DNA of 19,600 nucleotides, taken from NCBI GenBank assembly GCA_035705495.1, contig DASSWB010000085.1, positions 1 to 19,600 of the forward strand, read 5' to 3'. Position 1 is the first letter of the stretch. Every line of letters begins with the position of its first letter. The translations under genes and the position numbers were made by a program. The DNA comes from DASSWB01 sp035705495. GTDB lineage: Bacteria; Bacteroidota; Bacteroidia; Flavobacteriales; Flavobacteriaceae. The notes below the pieces were generated by a model. That model did no database searches. It saw only the letters and a program-made list of their open reading frames with translations, and was not told the DNA's origin. Positions 7,247-15,800 of the stretch are shown piece after piece.

Positions 7247-7681
7247 ATGAAAAAATATCTCCTTATATTGATTTTTATCGGATTTCAATCCGTTTTTGCG
7301 CAAGACAATCCGAAGGAACAAATTATAGCTTTGAAGACAGCTTATATTACGGAACACTTACAATTGACACCCGAAGAAGCCCAAAAATTCTGGCCGATTT
7401 ATAATAAATATGACCAGACAAATCACGATTTTCGAAAAGCGAACAGGAATATTTATTGCAACTTGAACGACCAAGCCACCGATAAGGAAAAAGCGCAGGA
7501 AATGTTGCTAGAATACATCGAATTGGAAGATCAGCGTTGTGCTTTAAGAAAAAAAATGATTCTTGATATGGCCAATGTTCTTCCGCCGAAAAAGATTATC
7601 AACTTGAAAAAAGTGGAAGAGGATTTCCACAGAAAACTTTTAAAAGAATATAGATCCCGAAAAGCTGAGAAAAAAGAGTAG
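7247..7681 (+). CDS. Small Spy/CpxP-like periplasmic protein ('sensor of ECF-type sigma factor')
   Basis: This 144-residue secreted protein has a signal peptide (residues 1-18, probable cleavage after VFA, before QD). The mature part is helical and highly charged. Near its start is an LTPEEAQKFWPIYNKY stretch (40-55), an LTxxQ-like motif as in Spy/CpxP periplasmic chaperone-sensors. Two cysteines, in IYCNL and QRCAL, could form a disulfide. Flavobacterial homologues next to ECF sigma genes are often annotated as sensors of ECF-type sigma factors. It starts 3 nt after the membrane protein gene. A plausible model is that it senses envelope damage in the periplasm and signals through the membrane partner to the sigma factor; only the domain type and the adjacency are seen directly. 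Confidence 0.82.
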   Translation: MKKYLLILIFIGFQSVFAQDNPKEQIIALKTAYITEHLQLTPEEAQKFWPIYNKYDQTNHDFRKANRNIYCNLNDQATDKEKAQEMLLEYIELEDQRCALRKKMILDMANVLPPKKIINLKKVEEDFHRKLLKEYRSRKAEKKE

Positions 7682-7705
7682 AATTCAGCGCTTAACTCGC
7701 ATTTA

Positions 7706-8542
7706 TTACCATCGAATTTGATAGGGATATCTTTCGTAAATTACGTTGTCTTCGTTGATTGTATTTCCATTTCGGCCGTTCTCTTTTCCGATTTTGAATA
7801 ATTCTGAAGCTTCCGCTACATTTCCCAATTTTTGCAGCGCATAGGCTTTGTAAATTTGAACTTCAGAAAAATCAGGATAAATTGCCAGTGCCTTGTCAAA
7901 CATTTCAATAGCTCCCGTATAATTTTTTTGTTCGTACCGACTCATCCCAAAATAGAACAAATCCAGATGATGAAGCCAATCTTCATCTTTATTTTTCAAG
8001 GTATATTCATAATCTTTCTGAAAAATTTCTTCCGCTTTTTTGAATTCGTTCAGTTGCAAAAAAGAGAGTCCGATGTAAAAATCGTAGGAATGATCCATCA
8101 CAAAATTATAACCGTATCTCATTTTATAATCTTGAAAATCAATGATTGCTTCACGATACGTTTTGGCGAAAATACATTTAATAAAAGCCCGATAGTCTTG
8201 CCAACGCTGGCGGTCATATTTTACAGCTTTATCAATATATTTCATGCCAACTTCATACTTGCCTTGTTTGAACAACGGCATTGCTTTTTGTTGCCACAAG
8301 TAAGCGATGGTTGAATCTTGTGCTAGACCCTTATCCAATTCCTCCTGCCATTCCCGGGAATATAAATAATATTTGCGCGCACCGTTGGTAAGATACTTTT
8401 CTATTATTTCCTCCTGTTTTTCCTTGTTGGGTTTTATTGCTTCAGATTGAACTTCTACAACAGCATCGACCTCAGAATTCATTTTTTCACAAGAAGAAAA
8501 AACGATGATCAAAATAGGAAGTAATTTGAGGAGAACCTTCAT
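7706..8542 (-). CDS. TPR-repeat lipoprotein
   Basis: This 278-residue protein has a lipoprotein signal peptide ending in VFSSC, with the lipidated Cys at 18. After a low-complexity linker it has several degenerate tetratricopeptide repeats at about residues 80-113, 153-186, 193-226 and 227-255. The clearest are FYFGMSRYEQKNYTGAIEMF and the block starting QIYKAYALQKLGNVAEASEL. TPRs form protein-binding helical scaffolds, so it probably acts in the envelope as an adaptor; no partner or enzymatic motif is visible. It starts 9 nt after the stop of the BNR-repeat gene on the same strand and is probably translated from the same mRNA. It converges with the ECF cassette, with only 24 nt between the stops and no clear terminator. 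Confidence 0.82.
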   Translation of the reverse strand: MKVLLKLLPILIIVFSSCEKMNSEVDAVVEVQSEAIKPNKEKQEEIIEKYLTNGARKYYLYSREWQEELDKGLAQDSTIAYLWQQKAMPLFKQGKYEVGMKYIDKAVKYDRQRWQDYRAFIKCIFAKTYREAIIDFQDYKMRYGYNFVMDHSYDFYIGLSFLQLNEFKKAEEIFQKDYEYTLKNKDEDWLHHLDLFYFGMSRYEQKNYTGAIEMFDKALAIYPDFSEVQIYKAYALQKLGNVAEASELFKIGKENGRNGNTINEDNVIYERYPYQIRW

Positions 8543-8551
8543 TTACGCTTC

Positions 8552-9643
8552 CTATTTAAAAACCAGTTTTGCGATTTTTCCGTTACCTGCTGCAAAAGCA
8601 GTATTGTTGTTTAAAAATTCTATGCTGTGAAAGCCTTCTTTCGACAGTAACTTCCAAGTTTTTCCACCATCAGAAGAATATGAAATTCCATCCCCTCCTA
8701 CTGCTACCAGTTCATTTCCATTAGAATCGGGAACAAATTTAACGCTGCTTTTATATCCCGGACCACTTCCATCGGCAACCAATTCCCAAGTTTTACCACC
8801 ATCTGTGGTAAAAGCTTTGTTGGCTGTGTTATTGGTCGGATCTAAATAATCGCCACCGATAATAAAACCGTTTTTCTCATCATAAAAATCTATTGAATAA
8901 CCTCCGGTGGTTTCTTTTCCCTGAACTATGGGAGTTTCAAAAACCTCCCAAGTTTCGGCTTTATCAGAAGAATGAAAAACCCTTGATTTTTTTCCGCCGG
9001 AAATAATCCAAGTGTGATCGCCTTCAATAGCAATATTTGAATTACTGGCCGCAAAAGCAGCTTCGCCGTCAACGGTCGCAGGCAAAATATCACAAGAAAG
9101 TTTTTCCCATGATTTTCCACCGTTTCTGGTTACAATTACAGAAAGACATCCGTTCATGGGATCGCCCATAGCAATTCCTTCTTTTTCATTCCAAAATTTC
9201 ATTGAATCATAAAAAACACCTTCAGCTGATTCGGTATAAACCAAAGTGATTTTCGGTTTCACCTTATCATATCTATAAAGTAGTGCGGGATTGTCAACGC
9301 TCAAAAAGAAAAAAGAATCTTCGGTTTCTGCGACTGAACGAAATTCCGGAGTTTTTCCTTCGTACGCTACCGTTTCATTGGCAATGGTTTTATAAACCTC
9401 GGGGACAATTCTGCCATCATTGAGTTTCACATTTTTTTCAATTTTAAAATGACCAAATTTTCCGTTTGAGCCGGCGTAGAAAATGTCTTTTTCAGAAACT
9501 TCGATTGCACGAATACTCACGTCGTCTTTAAAAATAATTTCTACATCTACGTTAGTGAATACTTTAGAATCTTCAGTCGTTTCTTGACAAATCACAGGTA
9601 GTGAAAAACAAATCAGAATAAATGCGGATAAAAGGGCTTTCAT
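8552..9643 (-). CDS. Secreted BNR/Asp-box beta-propeller protein (Ycf48-like, often labelled 'oxidoreductase')
   Basis: This 363-residue protein has a signal peptide (about 1-19, SLPVIC before QE). It is built from repeating beta-sheet blades carrying Asp-box type motifs: TRNGGKSW (172-179), a degenerate SSDKAETW (225-232), TTDGGKTW (279-286) and SSDGGKTW (323-330). Such repeats occur in sialidase-like and Ycf48/photosystem-assembly-like propellers. Flavobacterial relatives are often named oxidoreductases, but I see no cofactor motif that would justify this. No T9SS sorting tail is present, so it is probably periplasmic. It is the first gene of a two-gene unit with the TPR lipoprotein and has its own promoter at 9660-9692. 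Its molecular role is unknown. Confidence 0.8.
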   Translation of the reverse strand: MKALLSAFILICFSLPVICQETTEDSKVFTNVDVEIIFKDDVSIRAIEVSEKDIFYAGSNGKFGHFKIEKNVKLNDGRIVPEVYKTIANETVAYEGKTPEFRSVAETEDSFFFLSVDNPALLYRYDKVKPKITLVYTESAEGVFYDSMKFWNEKEGIAMGDPMNGCLSVIVTRNGGKSWEKLSCDILPATVDGEAAFAASNSNIAIEGDHTWIISGGKKSRVFHSSDKAETWEVFETPIVQGKETTGGYSIDFYDEKNGFIIGGDYLDPTNNTANKAFTTDGGKTWELVADGSGPGYKSSVKFVPDSNGNELVAVGGDGISYSSDGGKTWKLLSKEGFHSIEFLNNNTAFAAGNGKIAKLVFK

Positions 9644-9659
9644 GAAAATATATTTTCTT

Positions 9660-9692
9660 CAAAGATAGATTATTAAGCACAAAAAAAACAAG
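9660..9692 (-). promoter_or_regulatory. Promoter for the BNR protein / TPR lipoprotein unit
   Basis: On the minus strand, TATCTTTG (9660-9667) fits the -7 consensus TAnnTTTG. CTTG (9689-9692) can serve as the -33 element at a slightly long spacing of 21 nt. The -7 box is 17 nt from the ATG at 9643. Confidence 0.5.
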
Positions 9693-9700
9693 TACCTTTG
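9693..9700 (+). promoter_or_regulatory. -7 box for the RsmB-like methyltransferase gene
   Basis: TACCTTTG is a strong match to TAnnTTTG and lies 18 nt before the ATG at 9719. It adjoins the divergent promoter at 9660-9692, so the two transcription units share one ~75-bp intergenic region. It also decides the start: the upstream TTG at 9698 overlaps the promoter and is unlikely to initiate translation. Confidence 0.55.
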
Positions 9701-9718
9701 CCTCCTTATAAAATTTTC

Positions 9719-10933
9719 ATGCGATTACACAGAAATTTGGTATTTGCCATTGTTGATGCCCTGTCCAATATTTTCAACGACGGCGAATACGCCGATAAAG
9801 TTATAGAGAAAACATTGAAACGCGATAAAAGATGGGGTTCAAGGGACCGCAGTTTTATTGCTGAAACCACCTACGATATTGTAAGGTGGAAACGTCTTTA
9901 TGCCGAAATTGCCGAAGTAAAGGCTCCTTTTTCACGGGAAAAGCTTTTTCGCTTGTTCACGGTTTGGGCTACACTAAAAGGAATAGAACTTCCCGATTGG
10001 AAACAATTGGAAACCACACCTACGCGCAGGATTAAAGGTCGTTTTGACGAACTTATTAAAATCAGAAAATTCCGCGAATCGCTTCCCGATTGGTTGGATG
10101 AATTGGGAGCGAAAGAACTTGGTGAGGAGTTATGGGACAAAGAAACCCATGCCTTGAATCAGCAAGCCGCGGTTGTTTTACGGGCGAACACCTTAAAAAC
10201 CACAAAAGCACAATTAAAAGAAGCACTAAAAAAGGAGAACATTGAAACCATGGATATCAAAGGTTATCCAGATGCGCTTCAATTGGTGGAACGCAGCAAT
10301 GTTTTTATTACTGAAGCTTTTAAAAACGGCTTTTTTGAAGTACAAGATGCTTCTTCACAACTTGTCGCTGAATTTTTGGAAGTAAAACCAGGAATGCGCG
10401 TGGTAGATACATGCGCCGGTGCTGGTGGTAAAACACTTCATTTGGCAGCTTTGATGCAAAATAAAGGTCAGTTGATTGCAACCGATATTTACGGAAATAA
10501 ATTGAAGGAATTAAAACGTCGTGCAAAACGAGCGGGTGCTTTCAATATAGAACCACGTCCTATTGATACAACCAAGGTCATTAAAAAATTACACAATTCT
10601 GCAGACGCAGTTTTAATCGATGCTCCTTGTAGCGGAATTGGTGTTTTCAGAAGAAATCCGGATGCAAAATGGAAACTACAACCCGATTTTTTGGATAGCA
10701 TTAAAGAAACACAACGAACCATATTGGAAGAATACAGTAAAATCGTAAAATCCGGTGGAAATCTGGTCTATGCAACCTGCTCTATTTTACCCTCTGAGAA
10801 CGAAATGCAAGTAAAGAATTTTTTATCTTCGGAATTCGGAAAAGAGTTTACATTTGTAAAAGATAAAAAAGTTTTTGTCTCGGAATCAGGTTTCGACGGA
10901 TTCTATATGGCACTATTAAAACGTAAAAATTAA
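9719..10933 (+). CDS. RsmB/NOP2/Sun-family rRNA (cytosine-C5) methyltransferase
   Basis: This 404-residue cytoplasmic enzyme transfers a methyl group from S-adenosylmethionine to C5 of an RNA cytosine, probably 16S rRNA. The N-terminal ~150 residues form a helical NusB/RNA-binding-like region starting MRLHRNLVFAIVDAL. The Rossmann-fold catalytic domain has SAM-binding motif I DTCAGAGGKT (230-239) and the acidic ATDIYGN (254-260). The two catalytic cysteines are in DAPCSG (motif IV, Cys304) and ATCS (motif VI, Cys354), and NPDAKWK follows motif IV. All key residues are intact. The ATG at 9719 is chosen over the in-frame TTG at 9698, which overlaps the predicted promoter. It is 3 nt upstream of the endonuclease I gene. 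RsmB-like is more likely than RsmF-like, but the target base is not proven. Confidence 0.9.
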   Translation: MRLHRNLVFAIVDALSNIFNDGEYADKVIEKTLKRDKRWGSRDRSFIAETTYDIVRWKRLYAEIAEVKAPFSREKLFRLFTVWATLKGIELPDWKQLETTPTRRIKGRFDELIKIRKFRESLPDWLDELGAKELGEELWDKETHALNQQAAVVLRANTLKTTKAQLKEALKKENIETMDIKGYPDALQLVERSNVFITEAFKNGFFEVQDASSQLVAEFLEVKPGMRVVDTCAGAGGKTLHLAALMQNKGQLIATDIYGNKLKELKRRAKRAGAFNIEPRPIDTTKVIKKLHNSADAVLIDAPCSGIGVFRRNPDAKWKLQPDFLDSIKETQRTILEEYSKIVKSGGNLVYATCSILPSENEMQVKNFLSSEFGKEFTFVKDKKVFVSESGFDGFYMALLKRKN

Positions 10934-10936
10934 ATC

Positions 10937-12775
10937 ATGAAGAAATTATTACCATTGTTATTATTTGTTCCATTTTTTGCGATGGCACAACAACCTTATT
11001 ATGATGATGTGAACCTCTCACTTAACGGAATGGATCTGTTTGAAGAATTGAGCATAAAGGTGACGGTTACGCATACGAATCAAATTTCTTATTCAGGAGT
11101 TTGGAACGCAAGTAAAATAACTGATGAAGATCCCAATAATTCTCAAAATGTTCTCTTAATCTACGGTTATAACGATTCTGATGGAGATTCTGATAACGAT
11201 CGCAGTAGATCTAAAAATTTAAACGGCGGAAATGCAGGGGATTGGAACCGCGAACACGTATATGCAAAGTCATTGGGAACTCCTGATTTAGGAACATCAG
11301 GTCCTGGATCTGATGCACATCATTTACGTCCGTCCGATGTAAACATGAACGGCGACAGGGGAAATAGAAAATTTGCTTCAGGTTCTGGAAATGCCGGAAC
11401 TACGGGAAGCAATTGGTATCCAGGTGACGAATGGAAAGGTGATGTGGCAAGAATGCTCATGTATATGTATTTACGATATGGCTCACAGACTTTACCTGAT
11501 AACGTGGCGATAGGTGTAGAAAATACAATAGATGACAACATGGTTGATCTTTTATTGGAATGGAATGCCGAAGACCCTGTTTCTGAAATTGAAGATCAAC
11601 GAAATACATATCACGATAGTGATGGAACTTATGCACAAGGAAATCGTAATCCTTTTATCGACAACCCATTTTTAGCGACAAGAATTTGGGGCGGACCACC
11701 AGCACAAGACAGATGGAACAACAGTGATGATGACGAGGCTCCAAGTGCACCATTGAATTTAACGGCTTCCAATGTAACTGAATACACTGTTGATTTAACT
11801 TGGGATGCTTCAACAGATAATGTAGGCGTATCAGGATATTCCATTTATGTGGACGGGGATTATGTTACAAGCACAACTGCCACTAGCATTACAATTTCTG
11901 ATTTAAACCCACAAACTACTTATACAATCGTGGTTTATGCTACTGATGCCGCTGGAAATACTTCAGTTGCCAGTAACCAAGTTGAAATCACCACCTTGGA
12001 AGGACCAACTTATCTTATCAATGAAGATTTTAATGACTGTTCTACCGTACCAACAAATTTCTTCCCTTATAGTCAGACAAGTGAACCTTACTGGCAATGT
12101 AAAACGCAGTACGGAGAAGATAATACAGGAAGCTATGAGATGAATGCGTATTCCGATGGTGCTACTGTTCCAGGTATAGATTGGTTAATTACTTCACATC
12201 CGTTGAATTTTGATGAATATGCCAATGAATTGCTAAGCTTTTATACAGATGCCTCATTTGGTGATACCAAATTGGAACTTCTCTATTCCACAGATTATGA
12301 TGAAACAGGAAACGCAGAAGATTACACTTGGATTCCTGTTCCAAATGTAGATATACCAATACATTCAGGTTCAAGCGGCGAGGAGATTTTTACTTTTGAT
12401 AATATCGATGTTAGCAGTATTACAGGAGAAGTTTATATGGCTTTTAGATATGATACTGACGGTGGTGCCGCTACAAGATGGACCGTTGATAATTTTCAAA
12501 TAGTAGGTGAGGAAATAATGGGAGTAGGTTCAAATGACCTTCTTGATTTCACTGTTTATCCAAACCCAAGCATCAATGGCCGCGTAAATATTTCACTTCC
12601 CAATTCCAATCAAGTAGAAATTACACTATACAGCATTTCTGGTAAAAGAATTTTGTCGAAAGAAGAATCCGTAATAAATTCTTCAATTACTTTGGAAAAT
12701 CTTCCTACCGGATTGTTCTTTTTAAAGATTTCTTCTGATGGAAAAACTGCTACAAAAAAGATAGTGGTTCAATAA
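10937..12775 (+). CDS. Secreted endonuclease I with FN3, choice-of-anchor J and T9SS sorting domains
   Basis: This 612-residue secreted nuclease begins with a signal peptide (about 1-17, FFAMA before QQ). Residues ~20-255 are an endonuclease I domain with the metal/active-site motifs DWNREHVYAKS (102-112), DAHHLRPSD (126-134) and NGDRGN (138-143). A fibronectin type III domain follows (~270-354), then a jelly-roll-like 'choice-of-anchor J' region (~358-527, beginning NEDFNDC). A C-terminal T9SS type A sorting domain spans 535-612, with YPNP (541-544), YSISGK and the end KKIVVQ. The protein should cross the outer membrane by type IX secretion, have its tail removed and be released or attached to the surface. 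There it probably cleaves extracellular DNA or RNA, for nutrients or biofilm DNA. It starts 3 nt after the methyltransferase gene and has a terminator downstream. Confidence 0.93.
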   Translation: MKKLLPLLLFVPFFAMAQQPYYDDVNLSLNGMDLFEELSIKVTVTHTNQISYSGVWNASKITDEDPNNSQNVLLIYGYNDSDGDSDNDRSRSKNLNGGNAGDWNREHVYAKSLGTPDLGTSGPGSDAHHLRPSDVNMNGDRGNRKFASGSGNAGTTGSNWYPGDEWKGDVARMLMYMYLRYGSQTLPDNVAIGVENTIDDNMVDLLLEWNAEDPVSEIEDQRNTYHDSDGTYAQGNRNPFIDNPFLATRIWGGPPAQDRWNNSDDDEAPSAPLNLTASNVTEYTVDLTWDASTDNVGVSGYSIYVDGDYVTSTTATSITISDLNPQTTYTIVVYATDAAGNTSVASNQVEITTLEGPTYLINEDFNDCSTVPTNFFPYSQTSEPYWQCKTQYGEDNTGSYEMNAYSDGATVPGIDWLITSHPLNFDEYANELLSFYTDASFGDTKLELLYSTDYDETGNAEDYTWIPVPNVDIPIHSGSSGEEIFTFDNIDVSSITGEVYMAFRYDTDGGAATRWTVDNFQIVGEEIMGVGSNDLLDFTVYPNPSINGRVNISLPNSNQVEITLYSISGKRILSKEESVINSSITLENLPTGLFFLKISSDGKTATKKIVVQ

Positions 12776-12797
12776 TATATTTTAAAATTTAAATTTG

Positions 12798-12827
12798 AAA
12801 AAAAGCGGCAATATTGTCGCTTTTTTT
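12798..12827 (+). terminator. Rho-independent terminator after the endonuclease I gene
   Basis: Stem GCGGCA (12805-12810) pairs with TGTCGC (12815-12820), with one G-T pair, around loop ATAT. It is flanked by seven A (12798-12804) and seven T (12821-12827), which can extend the stem and provide the U tract. Because of the A/T symmetry it could work in both directions, but only the plus-strand gene ends here. Confidence 0.85.
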
Positions 12828-12852
12828 ATTCTTCAAAAATTCTATTTATATG

Positions 12853-12860
12853 TAAATTTG
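12853..12860 (+). promoter_or_regulatory. Likely -7 box for purL
   Basis: TAAATTTG matches TAnnTTTG and lies 36 nt before the purL ATG, downstream of the previous terminator. No clear TTG -33 element is seen, and no PurR-like or purine riboswitch structure is evident in this short leader. Confidence 0.45.
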
Positions 12861-12896
12861 CTCTTTTGGTAGAAACGATTCAAAAACGTAAATTAA

Positions 12897-15800
12897 ATGA
12901 TCCTCTTCTTCGGAACTCACCCCAACAAGGTTTATGCTGTAGAAACGCAACACAACCTCACCGCTCAGGATATTTCAAAATTAAATTGGTTATTCGGCAA
13001 CGCACAACAAATCAATAAATCCGTTCTCACGGATTTTTTTGTTGGACCACGCGCCGCCATGATTACTCCTTGGAGCACGAACGCTGTTGAAATTACCCAA
13101 AATATGGGCATCGAAGGAATCCGTAGAATTGAAGAATTTATTGAAGTTGATCGCAATTTTCACGACTTCGATCCCATGATTTCTCAAAAATATGAGCAAC
13201 TGGATCAAAATATATTTGATATTCGTGTGGAACCTCAACCTGTTTTGGAAATTGACGATATCAATTCCTACAATCAAAAAGAAGGACTTTCCTTGAATAC
13301 CGAAGAAGTTGAATATCTGGAAAATCTTTCAAAAAAACTGGGAAGAAAATTAACCGATTCCGAAGTTTTTGGATTTTCACAAGTAAATTCGGAGCACTGC
13401 CGACATAAAATTTTCAACGGTACTTTTGTAATTGACGGTGAAGAAAAACCGGTTTCACTTTTTAAACTAATCAGAAAAACTTCCGAAGCAAATCCGAATG
13501 AGATCGTTTCTGCGTATAAAGACAATGTCGCGTTTATTAACGGTCCGCAGGTGGAACAGTTTGCTCCAAAAAGTGCAGACAAACCCGATTTTTACGAAAT
13601 AAAAAAATACGGCTCCGTAATCTCGTTAAAAGCCGAAACACATAATTTCCCAACAACAGTTGAACCTTTTAATGGAGCTGCAACGGGAAGTGGTGGAGAA
13701 ATCCGTGATCGTTTGGCGGGAGGAAAAGGATCTTTGCCCTTAGCAGGAACCGCTGTTTACATGACTTCCTATTCCCGATTGGAAGAAAACCGACCTTGGG
13801 AAAACGATATGGACGCTCGAGAATGGCTCTACCAAACTCCGATGAATATTTTAATCAAAGCCTCAAATGGAGCATCCGATTTTGGAAATAAATTCGGACA
13901 ACCATTAATCGCTGGATCCGTACTGACTTTTGAACACACAGAAGACGCACGTGCATTGGGCTTTGATAAAGTGATTATGCAGGCGGGTGGAATTGGTTAC
14001 GGAAAAGCAAGTCAGGCAATAAAAGACAAACCAAAAGAAGGAGACGAAATCGTTGTCTTGGGTGGAGATAATTACAGAATTGGAATGGGCGGCGCAGCTG
14101 TTTCTTCAGCAAATACGGGCGCTTTTAGCAGCGGAATTGAATTAAACGCGATTCAGCGCTCGAACCCCGAGATGCAAAAAAGAGCCGCAAATGCAATCCG
14201 TGCCATGGTGGAAAGTGATGAGAATGCAATTGTTTCCATTCACGATCACGGTGCCGGTGGACACTTGAATTGCTTGAGCGAATTGGTCGAGGAAACCGGT
14301 GGGAAAATCGATTTGGACAAACTTCCGGTCGGAGATCCCACACTTTCAGCAAAAGAAATAATAGGAAACGAATCCCAGGAAAGGATGGGATTGGTGATTG
14401 GCGAAAAGGACTTTTCCAAACTTGAAAAAATAGCGGAAAGAGAACGCGCTCCAATTTATTCCGTGGGAAAAGTCACGGGAGATCATAATTTTTCTTTTGA
14501 AAGCAAAACTTCAGGTGAAAAACCAATGGATTTCGCTTTGGAAGATATGTTTGGAAGTTCGCCGAAAACAATCATGACCGACAAACATATCGAAAGAAAT
14601 TATGCGCCTGTTGAATATGAACCACGCAAATTACAGGAATATTTGGAGCAGGTTTTACAATTGGAAGCCGTTGCGTGCAAAGATTGGTTGACGAATAAAG
14701 TTGATCGTTGCGTTACTGGTCGAGTCGCAAAACAACAATGCGCGGGACCATTACAGTTACCACTCAATAATTGTGGCGTGATGGCTTTGGATTTTAATGG
14801 AAAAGAAGGTGTGGCGACCAGTATTGGCCACTCTCCTATTTCTGGATTGATTGATCCTGTTGCAGGTTCAAAAAACTCGATTGCCGAAGCGCTGACAAAT
14901 ATTATTTGGGCACCGTTGGAAAAAGGTTTGAAATCGGTTTCACTTTCTGCAAACTGGATGTGGCCGTGTAACAATGAAGGTGAAGATGCGCGTTTGTACG
15001 AAGCCGTAAAAGGAGTTTCAGAGTTTGCGATCAATTTGGGAATCAATATTCCGACAGGAAAGGATTCGCTTTCAATGAAGCAAAAATACAAAGACAGAGA
15101 AGTCATTGCGCCAGGTACCGTGATTATCTCGGCCGTTGGACATTGTAACGACGTGAAAAAAGTCGTAGAACCTGTTTTACAGAAAAAAGCGGGCAAAATC
15201 TACTACATCAATCTTTCTCAGGACCATTTCAAACTCGGCGGTTCTTCTTTTGCACAAATCGTGAATAAAATTGGCAATGAAGCACCAACAATTAAAAATG
15301 ACAGCCAATTTGCTGCGACTTTCAACGCGATTCAGGAATTGGTACAAAAGGAATTGATTGTTGCGGGTCACGACGTAGCTTCGGGCGGATTGGTTACCAC
15401 TTTATTGGAAATGTGTTTCGCGGACAACAATCTTGGTGCTGAATTGGATTTATCTGGTTTAGGTGAAAATGATTCGGTTAAACTTTTATTTTCCGAGAAC
15501 TGCGGAATTGTTTTTCAGGCAAAAGATGATTCGGCTGCCGAATTTTTAAATTCAAAAAACATCGAATTTTTTGAGATTGGAAAAGCAATCGAAGCTGATA
15601 TTTTAAAAATTAAAAATTCCGCAGATAACCTCGAATTAAATATTTCCGAATTACGCGATGTTTGGTTTAAAACGTCATTCCTACTGGATAAAAAACAAAG
15701 CGGACTCGATAACGCAACGGAACGATTTAATAATTATAAGGTTCAACCTTTAAAATATACTTTTCCGCAGCAATTTTCTGGACTTCTGGACTCCGATACA

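Noticed and set aside
13274..15196. Long antisense open frames inside purL (for example 14600-15196 minus, 198 residues)
   Set aside because: They are shadows of a well-supported 1223-residue gene and have no recognisable domain, signal peptide or promoter.
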